DNA of 64,000 nucleotides from Streptococcus sciuri (GCF_024814375.1 NZ_JANUXX010000003.1:62001-126000); one strand, 5' to 3'; shown: positions 17,258 to 26,776, numbered from the stretch's first letter. A program made the numbers and translations. Notes: generated from the letters alone by a model not told the origin.

Positions 17258-19567
17258 TTATTTCTTGATTTCAAAGACGGAAGCTGACAAAGCCTTCAAC
17301 GTTTTAAAATAACTTTTAGAAGATGCCGCATTCGTTAGAACTACAGCATATTTTGAAACATCTGATAGATAATGTTCTATTTTCTCTTCAGAAAAATTAA
17401 AAATGATTCGATAATGCTTTTCTCCTATGATATCATAAACGATTACATGTGATCCTGTCTCGGCAAAGCGAATCAAGACATGCTTTCTAATATCATCAAA
17501 ACTTAGATAAGAAAATTCAGGACGATAGCGCTTTAGTTCTATCAATGAATGTGTAAATGCAACGGTGGGCTGATGATAGCTCACTTGATTCCAATCAATC
17601 TGGTTCACTTTATCTGATGCATTGTAGCTATTCATCGCTAACGCCTTGTCTGTTAATGTGAGATCCCCATTTTCTCCTGTTGGATGCAACTTTGTCCTTA
17701 AAAATTCTTGCCCCAACTGAATAAAACTCATTCCCTGCATTAACATACTCATCGCTATTGCTAACTCAATTCGCTTAGTGTGAGTGTCTAAATCATCATC
17801 TGGATGAAGTTCTCGTAATAGGTCGTTTACATTATAATTATCATGTGCCTCAATGTAGTTAAGCACTTGGTTGGGAGTCTGATAGCAAGATAGCCCCTCA
17901 CTTCCTAAAATACCTTTTGCAACTATTTGCTCTGTCAGCTCTCCAGAAACAAAACCCGTTTTAATGTGACCATAAACTTCTGCACCTTTAATAGCATCTC
18001 TAATATTGTCATTGAAAAAGCCAATATTAGGCATCTGACATGCGTTTTCTTTTATTGCCTTATCTTCTTGTTTTAAGGCATCTCCCATATCCCAACCTTC
18101 ACCATAAATAATAATTCGAGGATCAATAGCATCGACAGCTAATCGAATTTGATTCATCGTCTCCACATCGTGAAGCCCCATCAAATCAAATCGAAAACCG
18201 TCAATGTTATACTCTGTTACCCAATACAAAACAGAGTCAATCATGTACTTTCGATACATCTCTTTTTCACTCGCCATCTCATTACCACATCCCGAACCAT
18301 TTTGAAAGCTCCCATCAAGGTTCATCCGATGATAATAATCCGGTACAATCCGTTGAAAAAGGGAGTCGTAAGATGAGTATGTATGATTGTAAACCACATC
18401 CATAATAACGCCGATACCTGCATTATGATAAGCTTGTATCATTGTCTTTAATTCTAAAAGACGTACCTCTGGTTTGTCAGGTTGACTGCTAAAACTCGCT
18501 TCTGGAACATTATAATTTTCTGGGTCGTAGCCCCAATTATAGGCAAAATTGCCATCAGCATCGATTACTTGATGATGATCGAAAATTGGTTGCAGTTGAA
18601 CATGACTAACCTCTAATTCTTTGAGGTAATCAAAGCAAGTCTTATCCCCAAAATCATTTACCGTTTCCACTTCACAAGCACCCAGATACGTACCACGATT
18701 AGCTAAACTTACACCTGATGTTTTAGAAATTGAAAAATCTCGGATATGCATCTCTGCTATCACAGATTGATTGGGATTGTCCAGACGCCATGTTGCATCC
18801 TTACCATGTTTTACACAAAAGCCAGATGGGGTGCGTTTTTCTGAACTCAGGATAACACTTCTCTTGCCATTCCCCGTTGTTGCAATACTGTACGGATCAC
18901 GACTCTCTACTACCCTATCTTCAAAATAAAGACGATAAGTATAAGCTTGGCCATCATAATTTCCAAAAAACGTTGCAAACCAAACACCATGTGTGTTTTC
19001 TTCATGGTTATCAGGGTTTTCCACTTGACCTCTATTCATGATGATGACATCTTTTAAGGGAGCATCGTTTGCACTCGTTTCATAAAAAAGGAGTTCGACT
19101 TTCTTGGCTGTTGGTGCCCACAATCGAAATTGTGTCTCATTACAGTGATACTTGACACCTAGCCAGCCATCAAACCCCCACTTATTGTCAAAACGCTTAG
19201 CATTAACTGCCATATCAAAGGCATGCACATCTCTGTAGCGATAATATCTGCTCGTATGGGCTGCCTGATGCGAATAATAAAGCGTATCATCTCCCTCAAC
19301 AATCCATACCTCTGTCGTTTCCAAACCTTTATGACGTTGGATTTTAAATGGTTTTATCTTTAGTGGCTGATTTCTACCTTTAACAACAACGTACAGATAT
19401 TCTAAAAAGTAAGAACTCTCAAAAGTTATCTGTCCGACAAGACCAAAACTATCAAAAGCTGAAAAGAGTGAATGCTCTCCTACACAAAATTTCCCCCAGC
19501 TCCAAAAACTATAATCAAAATAATGCCCAGATTGACTATGATAATGAACAGTTACTGTATTTTTCAT
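17258..19567 (-). CDS. pulA: Cytoplasmic type I pullulanase
   Basis: Hydrolyses alpha-1,6 branch points in glycogen or branched maltodextrins. The 769-residue protein has no signal peptide or wall anchor, unlike the secreted streptococcal pullulanases, so it acts in the cytoplasm. Domains: an N-terminal beta region, a CBM48-like part (GFDGWLGVKYHCNETQFRLW near residue 130), then the GH13 barrel with the pullulanase signature YNWGYDPENYN near 342, nucleophile Asp in GFRFDLMG near 459, acid/base Glu in GEGWDMG near 491 and HDN near 574. It lies 85 bases after malR on the same strand, with two operator-like sites in between. It fits as the debranching partner of MalQ and GlgP. Confidence 0.93.
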   Translation of the reverse strand: MKNTVTVHYHSQSGHYFDYSFWSWGKFCVGEHSLFSAFDSFGLVGQITFESSYFLEYLYVVVKGRNQPLKIKPFKIQRHKGLETTEVWIVEGDDTLYYSHQAAHTSRYYRYRDVHAFDMAVNAKRFDNKWGFDGWLGVKYHCNETQFRLWAPTAKKVELLFYETSANDAPLKDVIIMNRGQVENPDNHEENTHGVWFATFFGNYDGQAYTYRLYFEDRVVESRDPYSIATTGNGKRSVILSSEKRTPSGFCVKHGKDATWRLDNPNQSVIAEMHIRDFSISKTSGVSLANRGTYLGACEVETVNDFGDKTCFDYLKELEVSHVQLQPIFDHHQVIDADGNFAYNWGYDPENYNVPEASFSSQPDKPEVRLLELKTMIQAYHNAGIGVIMDVVYNHTYSSYDSLFQRIVPDYYHRMNLDGSFQNGSGCGNEMASEKEMYRKYMIDSVLYWVTEYNIDGFRFDLMGLHDVETMNQIRLAVDAIDPRIIIYGEGWDMGDALKQEDKAIKENACQMPNIGFFNDNIRDAIKGAEVYGHIKTGFVSGELTEQIVAKGILGSEGLSCYQTPNQVLNYIEAHDNYNVNDLLRELHPDDDLDTHTKRIELAIAMSMLMQGMSFIQLGQEFLRTKLHPTGENGDLTLTDKALAMNSYNASDKVNQIDWNQVSYHQPTVAFTHSLIELKRYRPEFSYLSFDDIRKHVLIRFAETGSHVIVYDIIGEKHYRIIFNFSEEKIEHYLSDVSKYAVVLTNAASSKSYFKTLKALSASVFEIKK

Positions 19568-19590
19568 CTTTTTATCCTCACTCTATCTCA

Positions 19591-19625
19591 AACAACCGCT
19601 TAAATTTGTTGATACAAACGGTTAC
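19591..19625 (-). promoter_or_regulatory. Pair of MalR/cre-like operators upstream of pulA
   Basis: Two related sites lie in the 85-base gap between malR and pulA: AACAACCGCTTAA (19591-19603) and TACAAACGGTTAC (19613-19625), both with the CAAxCG-type core seen at malX and malQ. Site centres are 22 bases apart, about two helical turns, so cooperative binding is possible. Confidence 0.6.
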
Positions 19626-19652
19626 TATCTCTTTTCTTAGAAGATAATGCTA

Positions 19653-20684
19653 TCATAAAGGATACCCTTTTTGATATTCACGAACAGACTCTCTTTCTAT
19701 CAAATGAAATGGCACGATAATTTTTTCACTATAAAAATGTTTATTTGATTTGGTTAACTCAAGTAAACGTTTCAGACTTGTTTTTCCTAGTTGCTCTATA
19801 TTCACATCAAATGTCGTTAGATAGGGATGAACAATTGTTGAGAAAATAGAATCATTAAAGGTTATTAACGAATGTTCTTCTGGGATATGAAGTCCTCTTT
19901 GTTTTAGGTCTTGAATCAACTTAACCGATAAACGATCGCTGACAGATACTAGTCCTGTAACGTCATACTGCCACAGTACTTCGATTATATTATCCAAAGT
20001 ACGTGGCAACTCGGTATCAAACAAAAGGTCATCTAGCGGTGATAGACCTGCATTTGTCATTGCTCTAAGATAGCCAAAATAACGCTCTCTTGAAATTTCT
20101 GACTCCTTGTCATCTGTTACAAAAGCAATATGACGATGTCCTCTCTCAAGCAGATAATCAACTGCTCTACTTCCCATTAGTTGATTATCGTTATCAATAT
20201 AAGTAATTTCTGTTTCATGACCATTTGATGAACCCACAACAACAAAAGGCAGTTCGTTTTCTAATAAGTATTGTCTAACGGGATCATTTTTCTCTGAAAA
20301 TAAGACGATAAAGCCGTCCACTCGCTTTTGCTTGTGCATGAGTCTTACTTGTGCTTCAAGCTCCTGCATAGTCATACCCGTTGCAATAGAAACTGTCAAA
20401 TCAGACTGCTGCGCTTCATAGGTAATAGTAGAAATAATATTCATAAAAAAAGGTTCACTCAAACGCTCTGGAGTAACTAAAGGAGGTAGGACAACCCCTA
20501 TCGCTTGTGTCAAACCATTAGCCAACATTTGGGCAGCCACATTAGGGACATAACCTAAATCGTCCATTGCCTTACGGACTTTTTCTTTCGTTTTTTGCGA
20601 AATGGAGCGATTATCTTTTAATACACGACTTACAGTTGAAGGGTTGACTCCTGCTTTTTGAGCAACATCTTTTATCGTTACCAT
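19653..20684 (-). CDS. malR: Maltose operon repressor MalR (LacI family)
   Basis: A 343-residue LacI/GalR family regulator. The helix-turn-helix is at residues 3-24 (TIKDVAQKAGVNPSTVSRVL) followed by the hinge helix VPNVAAQMLANGLT, and the rest is a periplasmic-binding-like effector domain. It lies between pulA and the divergent malX operon, the standard place for malR, and the four promoter regions around it carry similar operators. The likely inducer is a maltodextrin. A cre-like site (20748-20756) upstream of its own -35 box suggests autoregulation or CcpA control. Confidence 0.92.
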   Translation of the reverse strand: MVTIKDVAQKAGVNPSTVSRVLKDNRSISQKTKEKVRKAMDDLGYVPNVAAQMLANGLTQAIGVVLPPLVTPERLSEPFFMNIISTITYEAQQSDLTVSIATGMTMQELEAQVRLMHKQKRVDGFIVLFSEKNDPVRQYLLENELPFVVVGSSNGHETEITYIDNDNQLMGSRAVDYLLERGHRHIAFVTDDKESEISRERYFGYLRAMTNAGLSPLDDLLFDTELPRTLDNIIEVLWQYDVTGLVSVSDRLSVKLIQDLKQRGLHIPEEHSLITFNDSIFSTIVHPYLTTFDVNIEQLGKTSLKRLLELTKSNKHFYSEKIIVPFHLIERESVREYQKGYPL

Positions 20685-20736
20685 TATCTTATCCTTCCTT
20701 TTCCATTTAAAATGTTACTAACAGTATAATAAACCT

Positions 20737-20756
20737 TGTCAAACAATGCAAGCGCT
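20737..20756 (-). promoter_or_regulatory. malR promoter region with operator-like half site
   Basis: TTGACA (20737-20742) is a -35 box on the minus strand with TAGTAA 16 bases downstream as a weak -10. TGCAAGCGC (20748-20756) just upstream resembles one and a half operator halves. Confidence 0.5.
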
Positions 20757-20898
20757 TTTTTCAATGCTATCCAAAATGATACATTTTTCTAAAATGAAAA
20801 TCATGCTATAAAAACTTCTAACTCTTTGATAACATTCTGTTTATCCATGTAAGCTCTTTCTTTCCGATAAATTCTACTCCTCATTTTTGCAAAAAAGC

Positions 20899-20927
20899 TT
20901 GACTTTTTTTGCAAACGGTTGCATAAT
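20899..20927 (+). promoter_or_regulatory. malX promoter with MalR/cre operator in the spacer
   Basis: TTGACT (20899-20904) and CATAAT (20922-20927) are spaced by 17 bases. TGCAAACGGTTGCA (20910-20923) fills the end of the spacer; it matches the cre consensus TGNAANCGNTNNCA at every fixed position and is also a good MalR site. Both repressors could act here. Confidence 0.85.
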
Positions 20928-20969
20928 AGAGTTATAGAAAGCTAAAAATTCCTTAAAGGAGGAAATATT

Positions 20970-22214
20970 ATGACCAAGAAATCTTGGAAAAAATGGTTAG
21001 CAGTCTCTGCTACTCTCACTTTGGCAGCTGGATTCGTTGCCATATCAACCGCTTCACCTGCTTTGGCAGCATCAAAAACCACTTTGAAATTATGGGTTCC
21101 AACCGATTCAAAGGATTCTTACAAAGACATTGTCAAAAATTTTGAGAAAGACAACAAAAACATTAAAGTTAAAATAATTGAGTCAAATGACTCCAATGCA
21201 CAAGAAAATGTCAAAAAAGATCCAAGTAAAGCTGCAGATGTCTTCTCACTTCCGCATGACCAACTCGGTCAATTGGTTGAATCTGGTATCATCCAAGAAA
21301 TTCCAAGTAAATACGCTGAAGAAATCAAGAACAATGACACAGAACAATCTGTTCTTGGTGCACAATATAAAGGTAAAACATATGCCTTTCCATTTGGTAT
21401 TGAGTCACAAGTTCTCTTTTATAACAAGGAAAAACTATCAGCAGATGATGTCAAATCCTATGAAACTATCACAACTAAAGCCACCTTTGGTGCGAATCTA
21501 AAGCAAGTAAATTCTTACGTCACAGCACCGCTTTTCCTCTCAGTCGGTGATACTCTCTTTGGTAAGACCGGTGAAAATATCAAAGGAACAAACTGGGGTA
21601 ATAAAGCTGGTGTCTCTGTCCTTCAATGGATTGCAGACCAAAAGAAAAACAAAGGTTTTGTTAATTTCAATGCTGATAATGCAATGAGTAAATTCGGTGA
21701 TGGTAGCGTCGTTGCTATGGAATCAGGACCTTGGGATTACTCAGCAGCTCAAAAAGCTGTAGGTGCAGATAAACTAGGAGTTGCCATTTATCCAACCATA
21801 AACATTGGTGGTAAAGAGGTGCAACAAAAAGCCTTCCTTGGTGTCAAACTCTACGCAGTCAACCAAGCACCCGCCGGTTCTAATACCAAACGTATCGCAG
21901 CAAGCTACAAGCTCGCAAGTTACCTCACTAGTGCAGATACTCAAAAACAACAGTTTGAAACACGTAACATTGTACCTGCAAATAAGGTCATTCAAGAATC
22001 TGACGCTGTAAAATCAAACGAACTTGCAAAAGCTGTTATCACAATGGGTAGCTCAAATACTTACACGACTGTTATGCCTAAGCTTAGCCAAATGTCCACT
22101 TTCTGGACTGAAAGTGCTGCTATTCTTAGCGATACTTACAATGGTAAGATTAAATCAAGCGACTACCTCAAGCGCCTCAAGCAGTTTGATAGCGATTTAG
22201 CCAAATCAAAATAA
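20970..22214 (+). CDS. malX: Maltodextrin-binding protein MalX without a lipobox
   Basis: Family 1 solute-binding protein of 414 residues that captures maltodextrins for the MalF/MalG/MsmK importer. The mature part begins ASKTTLKLWVPTDSKDSYKDI, like MalE/MalX proteins, and contains FPFGIESQVLFYNKE and ESGPWDYS. The signal peptide has a KK-W-KK start and a hydrophobic core, but no cysteine follows: it ends SPALA-AS, a signal peptidase I site. Streptococcal MalX proteins are normally lipoproteins, so this one would be released or held another way. AAAGGAGG precedes the ATG. A terminator-like hairpin follows, so it should be made in excess over the permeases. Confidence 0.9.
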   Translation: MTKKSWKKWLAVSATLTLAAGFVAISTASPALAASKTTLKLWVPTDSKDSYKDIVKNFEKDNKNIKVKIIESNDSNAQENVKKDPSKAADVFSLPHDQLGQLVESGIIQEIPSKYAEEIKNNDTEQSVLGAQYKGKTYAFPFGIESQVLFYNKEKLSADDVKSYETITTKATFGANLKQVNSYVTAPLFLSVGDTLFGKTGENIKGTNWGNKAGVSVLQWIADQKKNKGFVNFNADNAMSKFGDGSVVAMESGPWDYSAAQKAVGADKLGVAIYPTINIGGKEVQQKAFLGVKLYAVNQAPAGSNTKRIAASYKLASYLTSADTQKQQFETRNIVPANKVIQESDAVKSNELAKAVITMGSSNTYTTVMPKLSQMSTFWTESAAILSDTYNGKIKSSDYLKRLKQFDSDLAKSK

Positions 22215-22228
22215 GATGCTAAAAATAG

Positions 22229-22266
22229 AACCTTGCTAGCGACGCTAATCTGCAGTTAGCGGGGTT
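22229..22266 (+). terminator. Intra-operon hairpin between malX and malF
   Basis: A 10-pair stem (AACCTTGCTA with TAGCGGGGTT, two G-U pairs) is followed by TTATTTTTT. It probably lowers permease expression relative to the binding protein. Confidence 0.7.
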
Positions 22267-22335
22267 TATTTTTTAACACCTTGACTAATCATTGATAACA
22301 TAATATATTATCCGTTATTTTAGAGGAGACTTATC

Positions 22336-23703
22336 ATGGATACTACCCCTAAAAAACCATTACAGCTTTTTGTAGAAACCTTTAAAAAAGGAGATTCAGC
22401 CACTAAAACATCTTACTTTATTATGGGAGCTACTAATCTAAAAAATAAACAAATTGTAAAAGGAATGCTCTTTTTAATTAGTGAGATTCTCTTTCTTATT
22501 TCCTTTATCTACCAGGTTATCCCTGCCATCAAAGGACTTATTACCCTTGGTACTAATAGTCAAGGCATGACAACAAAGACTGTCGATGGGATTAAAATAC
22601 AGATTGCCACGCAAGGTGACAACTCTATGCTACTGTTGATTTTCGGACTTGCCGCTGTGATTTTTTGCCTAGTATTTATCTACATCTACTGGTGTAATAT
22701 CAAGAGTGCTGCTCACCTAGTGGAGCTAAAAGCGCACAATCGTAAGATTCCAAACTTTGTTGAAGATTTAAAAACCTTAGCAGATGGTCGTTTTCACATG
22801 ACCCTTATGATTATCCCTTTGATAGGGGTTTTGCTCTTTACCATTTTACCATTGATCTATATGATTTGCTTGGCATTTACCAACTATGATCACAACCACC
22901 TTCCTCCAAAGAGCCTTTTTGATTGGGTTGGCTTTATCAACTTTGGCAATATCTTTAGTGGCCGTATGGCAAGTACATTCTTTCCTGTCTTGTCATGGAC
23001 ATTGATTTGGGCGGTCTTTGCAACGGTTACCAACTTCTTCTTTGGTATCGTTCTTGCTCTTATCATCAATACTAAAGGGCTCAAGTTTAAGAAAATGTGG
23101 CGGACAATCTTTGTTATAACCATAGCAGTTCCACAATTTATCTCGCTTCTTATCATGAGAAACTTACTAAACGATGCTGGACCTGTCAATGCTCTTTTTG
23201 AGAAGATTGGCTTGGTATCACATGCACATCCGCTTCCATTCTTATCAGATCCTATCTGGGCAAAGTTCTCTATCATATGTGTTAATATGTGGGTAGGTAT
23301 TCCTGTCACTATGTTGGTTGCCACAGGAATCATCATGAACCTTCCGCAAGAGCAAATCGAAGCTGCTGAGATAGATGGAGCAAACAAATTTCAAATCTTT
23401 AAGTCTATTACATTTCCTCAAATCTTGTTGAACATGACACCAACACTCATTCAACAATTTATCGGAAACATCAATAACTTCAACGTCATCTACCTTTTGA
23501 CAGGTGGTGGTCCTACCAACTCAAACTTCTACCAAGCAGGTAGCACCGATCTTTTGGTCACATGGCTCTACAAACTGACAGTAAGCGCTGCCGATTACAA
23601 CTTGGCATCTGTTATTGGTATCATTATCTTTATTCTCTCTGCTGTCTTTAGCCTACTCGCTTACACAAGAACAAATTCTTACAAGGAAGGAGCTGCTAAA
23701 TAA
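22336..23703 (+). CDS. malF: Maltodextrin ABC transporter permease MalF (MalC)
   Basis: One of two membrane subunits of the maltodextrin importer, 455 residues. It has an N-terminal extension with three hydrophobic segments (such as GMLFLISEILFLISFIYQVI) before the conserved permease core, whose ATPase-contact loop is EAAEIDGANKFQIFKSITFP near residue 342. The family EAA motif is intact. The last base overlaps the first base of malG (TAATG), so the permeases are translated together. In pneumococcal naming this is malC. Confidence 0.94.
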   Translation: MDTTPKKPLQLFVETFKKGDSATKTSYFIMGATNLKNKQIVKGMLFLISEILFLISFIYQVIPAIKGLITLGTNSQGMTTKTVDGIKIQIATQGDNSMLLLIFGLAAVIFCLVFIYIYWCNIKSAAHLVELKAHNRKIPNFVEDLKTLADGRFHMTLMIIPLIGVLLFTILPLIYMICLAFTNYDHNHLPPKSLFDWVGFINFGNIFSGRMASTFFPVLSWTLIWAVFATVTNFFFGIVLALIINTKGLKFKKMWRTIFVITIAVPQFISLLIMRNLLNDAGPVNALFEKIGLVSHAHPLPFLSDPIWAKFSIICVNMWVGIPVTMLVATGIIMNLPQEQIEAAEIDGANKFQIFKSITFPQILLNMTPTLIQQFIGNINNFNVIYLLTGGGPTNSNFYQAGSTDLLVTWLYKLTVSAADYNLASVIGIIIFILSAVFSLLAYTRTNSYKEGAAK

Positions 23704-24539
23704 TGAATAAAAGAAAACGCATCAACCTTACTTTCGTCTATATTTTGTTGACTGTTCTATCAGTCATCTGGCTCTTTCCTATCGCTTGGGTTGTCTTAAC
23801 CAGTTTTCGTGCTGAAGGAACCGCTTTTGTCAATTACTTCATTCCGAAATCATGGACACTGAACAATTACACTAGACTCTTTACCCAAACCACCTTTCCT
23901 TTTGGGCAATGGTTTTTAAATACTTTGATTGTAGCAGCATTTTCATGTATCATCTCAACCTTTATAACTGTTGCTATGGCTTATGCTCTCAGTCGTATTA
24001 AGTTTAAACACCGCAACGGCTTTCTAAAATTGGCTCTTGTACTCAATATGTTTCCTGGTTTTATGAGTATGATTGCGATATACTATATTTTGAAAGCTCT
24101 TAATCTCGACCAAAGTCTGACAGCGCTTGTACTAGTCTACTCATCAGGATCTGCTCTGGGATTTTATATCGCAAAAGGGTTCTTTGACACCATTCCATAC
24201 TCGCTCGATGAAAGTGCTATGATTGATGGTGCCACTCGTCAAGATATCTTTTTCAATATCACTCTTCCTCTCTCAAAGCCTGTCATCGTCTACACAGCTC
24301 TCATGGCATTCATCGCTCCTTGGATGGACTTTATCTTTGCCAAAGTTATCCTAGGCGATGCTACTAGCAAGTATACCGTAGCTATTGGACTCTTCTCCAT
24401 GCTCCAACAAGATACTATCAATGATTGGTTTATGCCATTTACGGCTGGATCTGTCATTATCGCAATTCCCATTACATTACTTTTTATGATCATGCAAAAA
24501 TACTATGTTGAAGGTATTACAGGCGGATCTGTCAAATAA
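23703..24539 (+). CDS. malG: Maltodextrin ABC transporter permease MalG (MalD)
   Basis: Second permease of the maltodextrin importer, 278 residues with six hydrophobic segments. The EAA-type loop reads DESAMIDGATRQDIFFNITL near residues 164-183 and contacts the ATPase. The C-terminus KYYVEGITGGSVK is typical for MalG proteins. It overlaps malF by one base and is followed after 43 bases by msmK. Called malD in pneumococcus. Confidence 0.94.
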   Translation: MNKRKRINLTFVYILLTVLSVIWLFPIAWVVLTSFRAEGTAFVNYFIPKSWTLNNYTRLFTQTTFPFGQWFLNTLIVAAFSCIISTFITVAMAYALSRIKFKHRNGFLKLALVLNMFPGFMSMIAIYYILKALNLDQSLTALVLVYSSGSALGFYIAKGFFDTIPYSLDESAMIDGATRQDIFFNITLPLSKPVIVYTALMAFIAPWMDFIFAKVILGDATSKYTVAIGLFSMLQQDTINDWFMPFTAGSVIIAIPITLLFMIMQKYYVEGITGGSVK

Positions 24540-24582
24540 GATTTGCCTTCTCACACAATAAGATAAGAATAGGAAATACATT

Positions 24583-25722
24583 ATGACAACTCTACAATTA
24601 AATCATATCTACAAAAAATACCCAAATGCAACACACTATTCCGTGGAGGACTTCAATCTAGACATCAAAGACAAAGAATTTATCGTCTTTGTCGGTCCAT
24701 CTGGCTGTGGGAAGTCAACAACACTTCGTATGATTGCAGGGCTTGAAGATATTACAAAAGGAGAACTCAAAATTGATGGAGCTATCGTCAATGATCTTTC
24801 CCCTAAAGATCGTGATATTGCTATGGTTTTCCAAAATTACGCCCTCTATCCTCATATGACTGTCTACGACAATATGGCATTTGGGCTGAAACTTCGCAAA
24901 TATTCCAAAGAAGACATTGATAAACGTGTGCGTGAAGCAGCTGATATTTTGGGCTTAACAGAGTTTTTAGAGAGAAAGCCCGCCGATCTCTCTGGTGGTC
25001 AACGTCAACGTGTCGCCATGGGGCGTGCTATTGTTCGTGATGCCAAGGTGTTCTTGATGGACGAACCTTTATCCAACTTGGATGCCAAGTTGCGTGTGTC
25101 TATGCGTGCTGAAATCGCCAAGATTCATCAACGTATCGGATCAACAACTATCTACGTTACCCACGACCAAACCGAAGCTATGACACTGGCTGATCGTATC
25201 GTCATCATGTCTGCTACAAAAAATCCCGACGGATCTGGCACTATTGGGTGTATCGAACAAATTGGATCGCCACAAGAACTCTACAACCAGCCAGCTAATA
25301 AATTTGTCGCTAGTTTCATTGGAAGCCCTGCTATGAATTTCTTTGACATGACAGTTGGTAAAGATAAATTAACTAATCATCAAGGACTTACCTTAGCTCT
25401 TCCTAAAGGACAGGCTAAGGTACTAGAAGCCAAAGGTTACCTTGGTAAAACAGTCACTTTTGGTATTCGCCCTGAAGATCTCTCAAGCGATAACATTGCT
25501 CAAACAGCTTATCCGAATGCCACTGTGACTGCAGAAGTCGTTGTTGCAGAACTTCTTGGTAGTGAAACTATGCTCTACCTTAAACTGGGACAAGATGAGT
25601 TTGCTGCACGCGTTGATGCTCGTGACTTCCACAATCCAGGGGATAAAGTAACGCTTACTTTCAATGTTGCTAAAGGGCATTTCTTTGATATTGATACAAG
25701 TCAGCGTATCACTGCAGAGTAA
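24583..25722 (+). CDS. msmK: Sugar ABC transporter ATPase MsmK/MalK
   Basis: The 379-residue ATPase that energises MalF/MalG. Walker A is GPSGCGKST near residues 38-46, the Q-loop VFQNYALYPHM near 84, the signature LSGGQRQR near 137, Walker B KVFLMDEPLSNLDAK near 155, and the H-loop TH near 194. A TOBE/regulatory domain follows (IEQIGSPQELYNQPANKFVASFIGSP). In streptococci one MsmK often serves several sugar importers; a copy inside the mal operon could be either a dedicated MalK or that shared ATPase, so the symbol is less certain than the family. The operon ends in a strong terminator. Confidence 0.9.
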   Translation: MTTLQLNHIYKKYPNATHYSVEDFNLDIKDKEFIVFVGPSGCGKSTTLRMIAGLEDITKGELKIDGAIVNDLSPKDRDIAMVFQNYALYPHMTVYDNMAFGLKLRKYSKEDIDKRVREAADILGLTEFLERKPADLSGGQRQRVAMGRAIVRDAKVFLMDEPLSNLDAKLRVSMRAEIAKIHQRIGSTTIYVTHDQTEAMTLADRIVIMSATKNPDGSGTIGCIEQIGSPQELYNQPANKFVASFIGSPAMNFFDMTVGKDKLTNHQGLTLALPKGQAKVLEAKGYLGKTVTFGIRPEDLSSDNIAQTAYPNATVTAEVVVAELLGSETMLYLKLGQDEFAARVDARDFHNPGDKVTLTFNVAKGHFFDIDTSQRITAE

Positions 25723-25723
25723 T

Positions 25724-25749
25724 AAAAAAGCACTTATCAGTGCTTTTTT
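25724..25749. terminator. Bidirectional terminator between msmK and the Nudix gene
   Basis: Perfect 10-base stem AAAAAAGCAC/GTGCTTTTTT with a 6-base loop. It lies between two convergent genes and has A and T runs on both sides. Confidence 0.9.
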
Positions 25750-25750
25750 A

Positions 25751-26215
25751 TTACCAAAATTCACGGATAAAATCAGCTCCTAAACGTTCACTGTAAAAAA
25801 GTTCCGATAAGTTATCCTCATCAAAGATACGTACAAGATTAAGCAAATCATAGGCAAGATCTAAATCAGCAAGATTTTCTTTTTTTACCCATGAAACTTC
25901 ACCTTCATCAGATGATTGCAAGCAACCTGTAAAATCCGATGCTTTATACAAAAAGACAAGGTAGCGTTCATTTTCCATAGTGTGCCAGTGCTTAACACCT
26001 ACTAGCTGCGGACGATAGATAGTAAGTCCTGTTTCTTCGTACACTTCACGAATCATCGCCTGATGCAAGCTCTCACCTTTTTCGATATGCCCACCTGGAA
26101 AAGCAAATCCTGACCAAGCATAACGTTCTGGACGACGGTATTGCATGACGACGTTTCCTTTATTATCTTCTATCATACACATGTTGGTTAAAATGACCTT
26201 TTCCGCTCTTGACAT
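25751..26215 (-). CDS. Nudix hydrolase (8-oxo-dGTP diphosphatase-like)
   Basis: A 154-residue Nudix protein. The Nudix box runs from GGHIEKGESLHQAMIREVY to EETGL near residues 41-64 with all conserved acids, and the preceding AWSGFAFPGG fits nucleotide-triphosphate cleaning enzymes. Proteins of this kind in lactic acid bacteria are usually annotated as 8-oxo-dGTP diphosphatases, but the substrate cannot be deduced here. GGAGAGG precedes the start. It is followed on the same strand by nothing until the msmK terminator and probably forms its own unit. Confidence 0.88.
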   Translation of the reverse strand: MSRAEKVILTNMCMIEDNKGNVVMQYRRPERYAWSGFAFPGGHIEKGESLHQAMIREVYEETGLTIYRPQLVGVKHWHTMENERYLVFLYKASDFTGCLQSSDEGEVSWVKKENLADLDLAYDLLNLVRIFDEDNLSELFYSERLGADFIREFW

Positions 26216-26284
26216 AATACACCTCTCCTTTATTTAATTATCAGTATAGCAAAAAGAAAGGGCAGATACAATTGTCAAAACAAC

Positions 26285-26776
26285 TTAATGGAGCGCTTTT
26301 TGCAACGTCTTTGAAAAACTACTCAGGTAGTAAAGACTATAAGCTAGAGCACTTCCCAGTACACTTGATAAAATATCAAAAGGTAACTTCAAAAGAGCGT
26401 AAGCTGGTGTCGAATAGATAAAGGAACGTCCTAAACCGTATCCTACAACACTAATAACACTGCCTACTAATAGCGCTAAAAAAATCTGCGTCTTTGAAAC
26501 ATTTCTAGCATCGCCAACCAGTTTGGATACTGTATAAGCTGCAAATCCCTGAACAATCAAGGATACAAACATCGGTGCTGGGTAAAAGAAGAAGTCCCCC
26601 AAAAAGCTTCCTGCGCCTGCAATAACAGCTGCTTCTATCGGATTAAACACCAAGGACGCGAGAAAAATAATCACTTTATTAAAGTAAAAATGACCACCTG
26701 GAACAGGCACGCTAAAGGAAGATAAGATAATGGTTAGCGCTGTAAAAAGCGCAGCGTAAGTTAATCGTTTTGTCAT
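26285..26776 (-). CDS. ECF transporter S component (vitamin-type substrate unknown)
   Basis: An integral membrane protein of 163 residues with about five or six hydrophobic segments, starting MTKRLTYAALFTALTIILSS. It is like the substrate-capturing subunits of energy-coupling factor transporters of the riboflavin/HMP type (ECF-ribofla_trS). The frame is open to 26833, but ATG at 26776 has AGGAGG six bases before it and matches the family start. No EcfA/EcfT genes are present, so it would share a module encoded elsewhere. I looked for a riboswitch between 26777 and 26900 and recognised none, so the ligand stays open. Confidence 0.85.
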   Translation of the reverse strand: MTKRLTYAALFTALTIILSSFSVPVPGGHFYFNKVIIFLASLVFNPIEAAVIAGAGSFLGDFFFYPAPMFVSLIVQGFAAYTVSKLVGDARNVSKTQIFLALLVGSVISVVGYGLGRSFIYSTPAYALLKLPFDILSSVLGSALAYSLYYLSSFSKTLQKALH

